DNA of 8,544 nucleotides from Methanoregula sp. GTDB taxonomy: Archaea; Halobacteriota; Methanomicrobia; Methanomicrobiales; Methanospirillaceae. Positions within the stretch are counted from its first letter, which is position 1. Every line of letters starts with the position of its first letter. The stretch is from contig DUHF01000105.1 in NCBI GenBank assembly GCA_013331015.1, positions 1 to 8,544 of the forward strand, read 5' to 3'. Below, piece after piece: positions 1-5,626 of this stretch. The notes beneath the pieces were generated by a model, which saw only the letters and a program-made list of their open reading frames with translations, did no database searches and was not told where the DNA came from. The position numbers and the translations under genes are program-made.

Positions 1-25
1 CAGAGGATATCCATGAGCGAACGTT

Positions 26-1039
26 TCATTTCAGTTCATCCCGGATATCGATAATCTGGGTCATCTCGGGGCCGGTGGAGATGAGCCCCACGGGGCAGCC
101 GATGTCTTCCTCAGCCTGTCTGATGAAATCGAGTGCTTTCTTGGTGAGCTGGCTGTATTCCGTAGCCCCGAAACAGTCCTTGTCAACCCGGTCAATGCCA
201 GTGATGGCAGCGATGGTACAGCCGTTGATCATCGCCGAATACCGGGCCATATCCCCATCCCAGCCGCCGATCCGGCGTTTCCGGTGAGTGACCGTGCCGA
301 ACTCCTGGATACCCATGGCATCGGAGGTGTCTGCCGACATCTCGGTGCTGAACGGACCCTCGCCGACCCGGGTCGGGTACGCCTTGAAGACAACAATGAC
401 ATCATCGATCTTTGTCGGGCCGACTCCATTGTCGGCTGCAATCTGTGATGCGGACGTGTCTTTACTGGTGACGAACGGGTAGGTTCCGTAATAGAGGGAG
501 ATGCCAAAACCCTGCGTTCCTTCCAGCAGGACATTGCTGCCCTTTTTGATCTCGTCATCAATAGCTTTTGGAACATCCAGCAGATACTCCGCCAGTTCCG
601 GGACGTCCTTTGCCTGCGGGGATGTCCGCATGACCCGATCGGAGTTGGCCGGACCGCAACCGGAACCCGTGCTTCCGATCGTCTTTGACAGGTGGGAGTC
701 TCCCTTGTCGCGTGCGATATGATCTTCGGTGATGATGCCGCACCGCTTGTCAACGAAGATCCGGCCTTTGACGCCCAGCATATCCACTTCGTGCTTCAGC
801 ACGCGGGGGTCAACGAGGACGCCGCTGCCAATGCAGAGCTTCGCTTCCTTATAGATAAAACCGGACGGGACCATCCGTACACCATATTCTTTGGTCCCGA
901 CCTGAACGGTGTGGCCGGCATTGGGGCCGACACCTCCACGGGAGATGATTACAGGCTTATCCTTGTGGGCAATATGGGCAACAACCTTGCCCTTGCCTTC
1001 ATCCCCAAAAAATCCACCTACGATGATTGAACAGCTCAT
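26..1039 (-). CDS. purA: Adenylosuccinate synthetase (archaeal short form)
   Basis: Catalyses GTP-dependent joining of IMP and aspartate to adenylosuccinate, the first committed step from IMP to AMP, in the cytoplasm. The 337-residue protein shows the family landmarks in order: GDEGKGK at 12-18 with the catalytic Asp13, NAGHT at 40-44 with the general-acid His43, GSTGSGCGPA at 122-131, LLEGTQG at 171-177, YPFVTSKDTSA at 187-197, the TRVGEGPF segment at 223-230, THRKRRIGGWD at 251-261 and the GTP-site STGPE at 321-325. Bacterial enzymes are about 430 residues; this length is usual for many archaeal PurA proteins, so it is not a truncation. The ATG start places the P-loop-like motif close to the N-terminus, as expected. 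There is no Shine-Dalgarno sequence before it, and a TATA-like element about 34 bases upstream suggests a nearly leaderless mRNA. It is separated from the aminotransferase gene by 131 bases and a T-run, so it is probably a separate transcript. Confidence 0.96.
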   Translation of the reverse strand: MSCSIIVGGFFGDEGKGKVVAHIAHKDKPVIISRGGVGPNAGHTVQVGTKEYGVRMVPSGFIYKEAKLCIGSGVLVDPRVLKHEVDMLGVKGRIFVDKRCGIITEDHIARDKGDSHLSKTIGSTGSGCGPANSDRVMRTSPQAKDVPELAEYLLDVPKAIDDEIKKGSNVLLEGTQGFGISLYYGTYPFVTSKDTSASQIAADNGVGPTKIDDVIVVFKAYPTRVGEGPFSTEMSADTSDAMGIQEFGTVTHRKRRIGGWDGDMARYSAMINGCTIAAITGIDRVDKDCFGATEYSQLTKKALDFIRQAEEDIGCPVGLISTGPEMTQIIDIRDELK

Positions 1040-1068
1040 TGTATTTCATGTAGTATTGGTCGAGTCCC

Positions 1069-1079
1069 AAAATAAACTA
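1069..1079 (-). promoter_or_regulatory. Probable purA TATA-like promoter element
   Basis: On the minus strand the sequence reads ATAGTTTATTT, centred about 34 bases before the purA ATG. An archaeal start site lies about 26 bases after the TATA centre, which would give a leader of roughly 8 bases, consistent with the missing ribosome binding site. A second AT-rich candidate, TTTTTAATATTTT at 1117-1129, would give a leader of about 55 bases. The choice between them is not settled by sequence alone. Confidence 0.4.
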
Positions 1080-1146
1080 TCCCTCACCGGAATACCTGTT
1101 CTGGTGTGATCCGTGAAAATATTAAAAACGGGTGGTGAATTGATGG

Positions 1147-1153
1147 AAAAAAA
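1147..1153 (-). terminator. T-run terminator after the aminotransferase gene
   Basis: A run of seven T on the minus strand begins 18 bases past the aminotransferase stop and directly follows a GC-rich stretch (CCGCCGCCGC). Archaeal RNA polymerase typically terminates at such U-tracts without needing a stable hairpin. It would end the orc1-lrp-aminotransferase transcript and isolate purA. Confidence 0.5.
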
Positions 1154-1170
1154 GCGGCGGCGGGAGGTCT

Positions 1171-2334
1171 TCAGGTCTGGAATCCGCTGATGAAGATCTC
1201 CATTCTTTGGAGCGCCTCGGTCAGATCTTTACGGGAAACCGCGTAGGCACACCGGATATGCCCCGCCCCGCCTTCACCAAAGACGCTTCCCGGGACAACT
1301 GCTACCCGCTGCTCTTTGAGCAGTTGTTCGGCAAACTCAACATCGGAAAGTCCCGTCTTCTCAATGGAGGGGAAAGCATAAAAAGCCCCTTCGGGGACAT
1401 GGCAGGAAAGACCGATCCGGTTGAGACCGGCAACGAACAGGTTGCGCCGGAGGCGGTACTCGTTGACCATGCTGTTCTTGTCCTCCTCTGCCGAGCGGAG
1501 AGCCTCGACAGCCCCCACCTGTCCCATTACCGGGGCACAGAGCATGACGTACTGGTGGATCTTGAGCGCCGCATCGCAGATCTCCCTGGGTGCACAGAGA
1601 TACCCGATACGCCAGCCGGTCATCGCGTAGGCCTTGGAGAAGCCGTTGAGGGTGATGGTCCGCTCCCACAGGTCGCTCACCGTTGCTGCTGAACAGTGGC
1701 GCTTCTCGTACGAGAGCTCCGAGTAGACCTCGTCACTGATGAGCAGGAGATCGTGATCGATGACCAGATCTGCAACAGCCTTCAGGTCGTTCTCCGTCAT
1801 CACCGCTCCGGTCGGGTTGTTGGGGAAGCTGATGATGAGGGCTTTGGATTTTTTCGTTATCTTTTCGGCAAGCGTGTCCGGGTTCAGTTTGAAATGGTCC
1901 TTCTCAACACAGGGTACCGGCACCTGGGTACCGCCCGCGAGGGTGACGCAGGGTCCATAGGAGACATAGCACGGTTGTGCGATAAGAATCTCATCGCCCG
2001 GATCGGTGATGGCGCGGACAGCAATGTCCAGACCTTCCGAGACCCCGGTGGTGATGATGATCTCGTTGTTGCTGTCGTACCGGAGATTGTAGGCGTGTTC
2101 CAGGTTCCGGGAAAGTCCGTCACGGAGGGACTGAAGGCCCCGGTTGGAGGTGTAGGAGGTAGTCCCCTGTTCAATTGAATAGATGCTGGACTCGCAGATG
2201 TTCCAGGGGGTCCGGAAGTCCGGTTCGCCGACTCCAAGAGATATGACATCCTCCATCGTAAGCACGAGATCGAAAAATTTCCGAATTCCTGATGGCGGAA
2301 TCTCACTTGCACGTCCTGAGATAAAGTTGCGCAT
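1171..2334 (-). CDS. Class I PLP-dependent aminotransferase
   Basis: A fold-type I aminotransferase of the AspC/alanine transaminase group, transferring an amino group between an amino acid and a 2-oxo acid. In the 387-residue protein the PLP lysine is K234 in GFSKAYAMTGWRIGY, R242 in the same block should hold the PLP phosphate, PNNPTG at 171-176 supplies the PLP-contacting Asn, SDEVY at 200-204 supplies Asp201 for the pyridine nitrogen, and R361 in HIRCAYA should bind the substrate carboxylate. I chose the ATG at 2334, not one 22 codons earlier, because AGGTGA lies 4 bases before it and the earlier start would put it deep inside the upstream lrp gene. The protein is full length for the family. 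It lies 10 bases downstream of the Lrp-family gene, an arrangement like the alaR-alaT (yugG-yugH) pair of Bacillus subtilis, so alanine is a reasonable substrate guess. Aspartate or aromatic substrates remain possible. Confidence 0.92.
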   Translation of the reverse strand: MRNFISGRASEIPPSGIRKFFDLVLTMEDVISLGVGEPDFRTPWNICESSIYSIEQGTTSYTSNRGLQSLRDGLSRNLEHAYNLRYDSNNEIIITTGVSEGLDIAVRAITDPGDEILIAQPCYVSYGPCVTLAGGTQVPVPCVEKDHFKLNPDTLAEKITKKSKALIISFPNNPTGAVMTENDLKAVADLVIDHDLLLISDEVYSELSYEKRHCSAATVSDLWERTITLNGFSKAYAMTGWRIGYLCAPREICDAALKIHQYVMLCAPVMGQVGAVEALRSAEEDKNSMVNEYRLRRNLFVAGLNRIGLSCHVPEGAFYAFPSIEKTGLSDVEFAEQLLKEQRVAVVPGSVFGEGGAGHIRCAYAVSRKDLTEALQRMEIFISGFQT

Positions 2335-2338
2335 GGTG

Positions 2339-2344
2339 TCACCT
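2339..2344 (-). promoter_or_regulatory. Ribosome binding site of the aminotransferase gene
   Basis: AGGTGA on the minus strand, 4 bases before the ATG at 2334, directly after the TGA stop of the upstream lrp gene at 2345-2347. It complements the archaeal 16S 3' end and settles the start choice. Confidence 0.8.
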
Positions 2345-2836
2345 TCACGGGGAGTAGGGGAGACGTTCCATCTCGGGTTGTTCAAAGAACGCGTTGCCAT
2401 TCTCCTTGTAGGTCTTCATGACAATATGCGTTGCAGTCTCCCGGATCCGGTCCATCGGTGCAACGTGCTCGGATACGAACCGTGAAACATCCTGCATGTT
2501 CTTACCGGTCACCATGATCTGGAGATCGTAGGTGCCAGTGATGAGGCGCAGGGTCCTGACCTGCCGGAAACGGCAGAGTCGTTCGGCAATACGATCATAA
2601 CCGAAATCGCGCTCGGGACTGACCTTGAGTTCTATGATGGCAGCGACCTCGTCGTCTCCAGCCTTCTCCCAGTTGACGACCGTGGAGTAGCCCTGGATTA
2701 TCCGGGCTGCTTCGAGTGCCTGCACCCTTGCTGCAACCTCGCCTGTCGTAAGGTTGGTCATGGTCGCGATGTCTTCTGTTGAGAGCCGGCTGTTATCCTC
2801 GAGAATTCTGAGGAGTTCGAGATCTTTTTCATCCAT
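2345..2836 (-). CDS. Lrp/AsnC-family transcriptional regulator
   Basis: A 163-residue DNA-binding regulator of the feast/famine family, whose members respond to amino acids. Residues 1-50 form the N-terminal helix-turn-helix domain (recognition region about 20-45). Residues about 63-141 form the RAM/AsnC ligand-binding and oligomerisation domain, with the typical turn GTYDL at 101-105. A tail of about 20 residues follows. The start is fixed by AGGTGA 6 bases upstream. The gene begins 6 bases after the orc1 stop and ends 10 bases before an aminotransferase gene. The close pairing suggests that it controls that aminotransferase and probably senses its product or substrate, as AlaR does for alaT in Bacillus. 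The pairing is seen; the regulatory link is inferred. Autoregulation would also affect orc1 if transcription starts upstream of orc1, unless an internal promoter exists. Confidence 0.93.
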   Translation of the reverse strand: MDEKDLELLRILEDNSRLSTEDIATMTNLTTGEVAARVQALEAARIIQGYSTVVNWEKAGDDEVAAIIELKVSPERDFGYDRIAERLCRFRQVRTLRLITGTYDLQIMVTGKNMQDVSRFVSEHVAPMDRIRETATHIVMKTYKENGNAFFEQPEMERLPYSP

Positions 2837-2842
2837 TTCAAA

Positions 2843-2848
2843 TCACCT
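2843..2848 (-). promoter_or_regulatory. Ribosome binding site of the lrp gene, containing the orc1 stop
   Basis: AGGTGA on the minus strand, 6 bases before the ATG at 2836. Its AGG is the last codon (Arg) of orc1 and its TGA is the orc1 stop, so terminating ribosomes sit on the binding site of the next gene. Confidence 0.8.
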
Positions 2849-4135
2849 GAACCAGGTCTTGAGCCACTTGGCTTCCATCTGCGATACGTCAAGGTCCCTG
2901 AGCCCGTTCAGGCGCGCGTCCTTGAGTACCACCTCACGGATCTTACCCGTATTGGAGTCAAACCACATCTCCTTGGTCCTGCCGTACCGCCCGCGGCTGA
3001 CAACCCTTGTGTTGATCACGCCAAGCATGTTCAGCTCGGATATGAGATCGGTGATCCTGCGGTGGGTGAGGACATCGAGTTCGATGGTTGGGGCAATATC
3101 CTGATAGATACGTGAGACTTCCCCGCTCGTAAAGATATTCTGGCCCAGCTGTTCCAGGATCAGCATCGAGAAGAGGATCAGCTTGCTCTGCGTGGGGAGC
3201 GTGGCAATACATTCGATCATGCTGTCAGTCTCGATCTTGGCCTGTGCCAGTTTGACGTGCGCCTCAGTCACCTGGGTTGACTCATCCCGATCAGCAAGTT
3301 CACCGGAGATCCTGAAGAGATCGAGAGCCCTCCGTGCATCTCCATGCTCCTGCGCGGCAAGCGCAGAACAGAGCGGGATAACTCCATCGGCAATGGCCCC
3401 GGGCATGAATGCACCGTCAGCACGCTGGGCAAGGATGTCCACGAGCTGCGGGGCATTGTAGGGTGGGAAGACGATCTCTTCTTCAGAGAGCGAGGAGAGG
3501 ACCCGGGGATCGAGGAAGTCCTTGAAACTCAGGTCATTGGAGATGCCGATGATGCTGACCTTGGAGTTCTTGAGATCCGAATTGATCCGTGTCAGGTTAT
3601 AGAGGGTGTCATCCCCGCTCTTCTTGACAAGTTTATCAATTTCGTCAAGGACGATGACCAAAACCCCGCCCCCGGCTTCGAGCTGGTTCTTGAGCTCGGC
3701 ATATACCTGATCCGTGGGCCACCCGGTCATGGGGATGTGGGTGCGGGTCTTGTCGCTTGCCTGCTCATCCACGACATCGAGACACTTGGCTATCTGGGCC
3801 AGGACCCGGTACTGGGTATCGATCACCTCGCAGTTCAGGTGCACGATACGACAGAGAGTTCCCATCTTGGAGCTTGCTTTCTCCAGTTCAAATCCTACAT
3901 ACCGGACACATGCGGTCTTGCCGGTCCCGGTCTTTCCGTAGATGAGGATATTTGAGGGGGTTTCGTTCCGGAGGGAGGGGGCGAGGATAGAGGCTACCTC
4001 ATCTATCTGGGGCTTCCGGTGGGGCAGGATTTGCGGGCGGTATGAGTGGCGGAGCACCTCCCGGTCCTTGAAGATCCGGTTGTTGGTCAGGTATTTTTTG
4101 AATAGTCCGGTTGAGGGGTCTTCGGTATCGGGCAT
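2843..4135 (-). CDS. cdc6: Orc1/Cdc6-type replication initiator
   Basis: An archaeal origin-binding AAA+ ATPase that recognises ORB sites, opens the origin and helps load MCM helicase. In the 430-residue protein, Walker A is GKTGTGKT at 67-74, Walker B is VLDEID at 162-167, sensor 1 is Asn200 in GISND, a probable arginine finger is R211 in LDPRVLSSL, and sensor 2 is GDARRAL at 265-271. Residues about 310-400 form the C-terminal winged helix, whose basic wing (RGRYGRTK, 381-388) should contact DNA. All ATPase residues are present, so it is likely an active initiator and not a decayed paralogue. I chose the ATG at 4135; a GTG at 4141 is the alternative, and neither has a well-spaced Shine-Dalgarno sequence. 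The gene leads the orc1-lrp-aminotransferase unit and is transcribed away from the adjacent ORB-bearing region, as initiator genes often are. The C-terminus (KWLKTWFR) weakly resembles a PCNA-binding peptide. Confidence 0.96.
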   Translation of the reverse strand: MPDTEDPSTGLFKKYLTNNRIFKDREVLRHSYRPQILPHRKPQIDEVASILAPSLRNETPSNILIYGKTGTGKTACVRYVGFELEKASSKMGTLCRIVHLNCEVIDTQYRVLAQIAKCLDVVDEQASDKTRTHIPMTGWPTDQVYAELKNQLEAGGGVLVIVLDEIDKLVKKSGDDTLYNLTRINSDLKNSKVSIIGISNDLSFKDFLDPRVLSSLSEEEIVFPPYNAPQLVDILAQRADGAFMPGAIADGVIPLCSALAAQEHGDARRALDLFRISGELADRDESTQVTEAHVKLAQAKIETDSMIECIATLPTQSKLILFSMLILEQLGQNIFTSGEVSRIYQDIAPTIELDVLTHRRITDLISELNMLGVINTRVVSRGRYGRTKEMWFDSNTGKIREVVLKDARLNGLRDLDVSQMEAKWLKTWFR

Positions 4136-4170
4136 GATCACACAGCGGAGCTGAGAATTAGTGAGATGAG

Positions 4171-4180
4171 ACTAAAAAAC
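4171..4180 (-). promoter_or_regulatory. Weak TATA-like element upstream of orc1
   Basis: Minus strand GTTTTTTAGT, centred about 40 bases before the ATG at 4135. It would start transcription near 4149 and give a leader of about 14 bases. ORB copy A lies roughly 25 bases further upstream, close enough for the initiator to affect its own promoter. The match to the TATA consensus is poor. Confidence 0.3.
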
Positions 4181-4202
4181 GATCGGTTTGCACGGTTGAT
4201 AA

Positions 4203-4225
4203 ACCCCTTTACTTCTTGTGGAAAT
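4203..4225 (-). promoter_or_regulatory. ORB-like initiator binding site A
   Basis: Minus strand core TTCCACAAGAAGTAAAGGGG matches 15 of 20 positions of the archaeal ORB consensus as I recall it (TTCCAGTGGAAACAAAGGGG). It matches site B at 18 of 23 positions in the same orientation, with the copies 186 bases apart. It is the ORB nearest the orc1 promoter. Confidence 0.6.
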
Positions 4226-4250
4226 CACTCAAATTCTGTTTTGTTTCCGA

Positions 4251-4300
4251 AAATATACACAGTTTGGGATATATACTATTTTTTATTATTTTTTTGATTT
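4251..4300. other. AT-rich segment between ORB sites A and B
   Basis: Only 8 of 50 bases are G or C, with long T-runs at 4279-4295. It is a candidate DNA unwinding element or a nucleosome- or bending-prone spacer. No coding signal is convincing; an open frame of 69 codons across it is a low-complexity artefact. Confidence 0.45.
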
Positions 4301-4388
4301 CAGCAGGGATCTCGTGATTTATACTGGTATTTGGTGCACATCCAGCCATTTCCTTCGGGTGATCGGATCTTTTTTTCAAAAGGGAGAC

Positions 4389-4411
4389 ACCCCTTTGTTT
4401 CCAGTGGAGAT
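4389..4411 (-). promoter_or_regulatory. ORB initiator binding site B (best match)
   Basis: Minus strand TCCACTGGAAACAAAGGGGT contains the short dyad TCCA-C-TGGA and a G-string, and matches 18 of 20 positions of the remembered ORB consensus when read from the base before it. It is the strongest single piece of evidence for an Orc1-dependent origin here. Confidence 0.8.
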
Positions 4412-4412
4412 G

Positions 4413-4439
4413 TTTTGGGAAATGTGACCCTTCCCAAAA
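4413..4439. repeat. 9-bp inverted repeat next to ORB B
   Basis: TTTTGGGAA at 4413-4421 and TTCCCAAAA at 4431-4439 are perfect inverted copies separated by 9 bases. The repeat begins one base after ORB B and borders the AT-rich segment, so it could be extruded or bound during origin opening. It could also act as a terminator hairpin for a plus-strand transcript, though no T-run follows. Confidence 0.6.
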
Positions 4440-4595
4440 AAATTATTGTAAAAGGAGCCATTTTAGAATTTATCAGTAATACTATATAAAGTAGTCGAAA
4501 TAATCTTTGTAAAATGGAAGATTATTGCTTCAGGAAAATATCTGGAAACTGCCCTATTACCGTTAAAACAGATAAAGGAGACATTAAAATAAGAT
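4440..4595. other. AT-rich stretch flanked by inverted ORBs, candidate DNA unwinding element
   Basis: The 60 bases at 4441-4500 are 23% G+C, far below the surrounding genes. The stretch is bounded by ORB B on the left and the oppositely oriented ORB C on the right, the layout described for several archaeal origins. It also contains a strong TATA-box sequence (TATATAAAG). Confidence 0.5.
4484..4492 (+). promoter_or_regulatory. TATA box candidate inside the origin
   Basis: TATATAAAG is an excellent archaeal TATA sequence. Its centre lies about 27 bases before an ATG at 4514, the exact spacing for a leaderless transcript. Because the whole segment is AT-rich, it may be part of the unwinding element by chance. 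Confidence 0.35.
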
Positions 4596-4603
4596 TTCCA
4601 TAG
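4514..4603 (+). CDS. Possible leaderless 29-residue ORF within the origin
   Basis: An ATG to TAG frame encoding a 29-residue peptide that begins MEDYCFRKISGNCPITVKTD and is rich in Lys and Arg. No function or family is recognised. The only support is the TATA box placed about 27 bases upstream, which predicts a transcript starting at or next to the ATG, and the reasonable composition of the peptide. There is no Shine-Dalgarno sequence, as expected for a leaderless gene. Its last codons and stop overlap ORB site C at 4596. If expressed, transcription would run through the candidate unwinding element. It could equally be a chance frame in AT-rich DNA. Confidence 0.22.
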   Translation: MEDYCFRKISGNCPITVKTDKGDIKIRFP

Positions 4604-4618
4604 GAAATGATGGGGGGT
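4596..4618 (+). promoter_or_regulatory. ORB-like initiator binding site C, inverted relative to A and B
   Basis: TTCCATAGGAAATGATGGGG, followed by GGT, matches the remembered ORB consensus at 15 of 20 positions and has a six-base G-string. Like site B, its G-string is followed by TGTC. The opposite orientation to A and B makes B and C an inverted pair around the AT-rich stretch. Confidence 0.6.
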
Positions 4619-4625
4619 GTCCGTG

Positions 4626-5080
4626 CAGGACAAAACCCCATCCAGCTTGTTCTGGGAAGGGTTGATTATTAATAAAAAATGAGGAGAATTTCTTTGTCAG
4701 TGATAGTTTCGCACGTTTAAATTAATATTATTCAGAACTCTCTTACCGGTAACAGGCTGGAGAGGATAACGAAAAACCTTTCAAATACAGATCCCCTTCC
4801 ATCAAGATGGTGCTTGAGAAAAAGGGGGTATTGGCAATCTTCTGGATATTGTAAATCGATCTTTGGATCTCATCATCACCCTATATCTGAATGCGAAAAA
4901 ACCCCCAAAACCTCCCCGGACCCGTTACCCCGTCATCAAATAGTGTGAACATTCAGTATTCTGGTTCATAGGGTCGGATTCTCTCCAGGATTACAAAAAT
5001 TCTCATAGCTTTGATGGTAAGCCTTTGACACTATACAGATTCTCTTACAAAAAACCCAACAATCCATCAGACCAAATTCT
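4626..5080. other. Gene-free right flank of the origin
   Basis: No credible gene is seen on either strand. It holds short perfect palindromes TTATTAATAA at 4666-4675 and TTACCGGTAA at 4743-4752, an AT-rich tract at about 4716-4733, and a G-string (AAAAAGGGGG, 4819-4828) that could be the remnant of a fourth ORB but matches only about 13 of 23 positions. The C-rich stretch at about 4901-4930 has no recognised motif. Confidence 0.4.
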
Positions 5081-5081
5081 C

Positions 5082-5092
5082 AATATGAATAA
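5082..5092 (+). promoter_or_regulatory. Candidate moaB TATA element
   Basis: AATATGAATAA is centred about 26 bases before the moaB ATG at 5113, predicting a leaderless or nearly leaderless transcript. That fits the absence of a ribosome binding site. Confidence 0.35.
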
Positions 5093-5110
5093 CACGCAAT
5101 AACTCATCTG

Positions 5111-5123
5111 TTATGAGTCATAA
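5111..5123. repeat. 13-base palindrome over the moaB start codon
   Basis: TTATGAGTCATAA is a perfect palindrome around a central G and includes the start codon. An additional ACTCAT at 5102-5107 is the inverse of ATGAGT at 5113-5118. The cluster looks like a possible operator, since a bound protein would block a transcript starting here. Confidence 0.4.
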
Positions 5124-5601
5124 TCATGTGAAACCTCAGGAAATTACCGGGGCGATAATTACAGTTTCGACTACACGGACCCCTGATACCGATACCAGCG
5201 GAAAGACCATTACCGGTCTCCTGGAAGAAAAATCAATTGCCATCACCCATTATGCCATCGTTCCGGACCGCATTGACGCAATCCGGAATGAACTGTTCAT
5301 TGCCCAGAAAGTTGCCAATTGTATCATCATCAACGGGGGAACTGGTCTCACCCACGATGATTGTACAATCGAGGCGGTCTTACCACTCCTTGAGAAGAGA
5401 ATCGAGGGATTTGGGGAATTCTTCCGGATGAAGAGTATCGGGCAGATTGGCACGGCATCGATGCTCTCCCGGGCCGTTGCCGGGATCATTGGAGGAAAGG
5501 CGGTATTCTGTATTCCGGGGTCAACACCTGCAGTAACCCTGGCGACAACCGAGCTCATCCTGCCGGAGATTGCCCACATAATCAGCCATGCAAACCGGTG
5601 A
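5113..5601 (+). CDS. moaB: MoaB/MogA-type molybdopterin adenylyltransferase
   Basis: Activates molybdopterin with ATP to give adenylyl-molybdopterin, the step before molybdate or tungstate insertion. Methanogens need this cofactor for formylmethanofuran dehydrogenase and formate dehydrogenase. The 162-residue protein has the substrate-recognition segment TVSTTRTPDTDTSG at 17-30, the GGTG loop at 75-78 followed by HDDCTIEA with the conserved acidic residues (Asp82/Asp83, Glu87), EGFGEFFRM at 98-106, IGTASMLSRAVAG at 112-124 and PGST at 135-138. Length and motif order fit MoaB; the MogA and MoaB names are used loosely in archaea. The ATG at 5113 lacks a Shine-Dalgarno sequence; a GTG at 5128 is an alternative start. 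The gene stands alone, with about 1 kb of non-coding DNA on each side, and no other cofactor gene is visible. Confidence 0.93.
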   Translation: MSHNHVKPQEITGAIITVSTTRTPDTDTSGKTITGLLEEKSIAITHYAIVPDRIDAIRNELFIAQKVANCIIINGGTGLTHDDCTIEAVLPLLEKRIEGFGEFFRMKSIGQIGTASMLSRAVAGIIGGKAVFCIPGSTPAVTLATTELILPEIAHIISHANR

Positions 5602-5626
5602 ACTGGTATCTATTCCGGAGACAATC

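Larger units (their letters stand above)
4196..4625. other. Probable chromosomal replication origin (oriC)
   Basis: This stretch lies immediately upstream of orc1/cdc6, the usual place for archaeal origins. It carries three ORB-like sites, two very AT-rich segments (8 G/C in the 50 bases at 4251-4300; 14 G/C in the 60 bases at 4441-4500) and a 9-bp hairpin. Sites A (4203-4225) and B (4389-4411) have their G-rich tails pointing left; site C (4596-4618) points right. B and C therefore form an inverted pair around AT-rich DNA that could be the unwinding element. Gene direction flips here from leftward orc1 to rightward moaB. The sites were compared by eye with the remembered ORB consensus; origin activity is inferred. 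Confidence 0.75.

Noticed and set aside
1..14. Minus-strand ATG at 14 reading MDIL to the left edge, a possible next gene after purA
   Set aside because: Only four codons are visible and no ribosome binding site precedes it; it cannot be supported from this window.
229..753. Long alternative frames inside purA, orc1, the aminotransferase and hel308
   Set aside because: They are shadows in GC-rich coding DNA with Ser/Arg/Pro-rich products and no family motifs.
2335..2400. Longer start for the aminotransferase at 2400
   Set aside because: It would overlap lrp by 56 bases and the extra residues are not family-like; AGGTGA before 2334 supports the shorter form.
4218..4427. Plus-strand 69-codon open frame across the AT-rich region
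   Set aside because: Its product is a Phe/Tyr/Ile-rich low-complexity string from T-runs, it covers ORB B, and it has no promoter or ribosome binding site.
4807..4854. Fourth ORB or a 15-codon ORF around the G-string at 4824-4828
   Set aside because: The ORB match is only about 13 of 23 positions with the dyad missing, and the ORF has no start signal.
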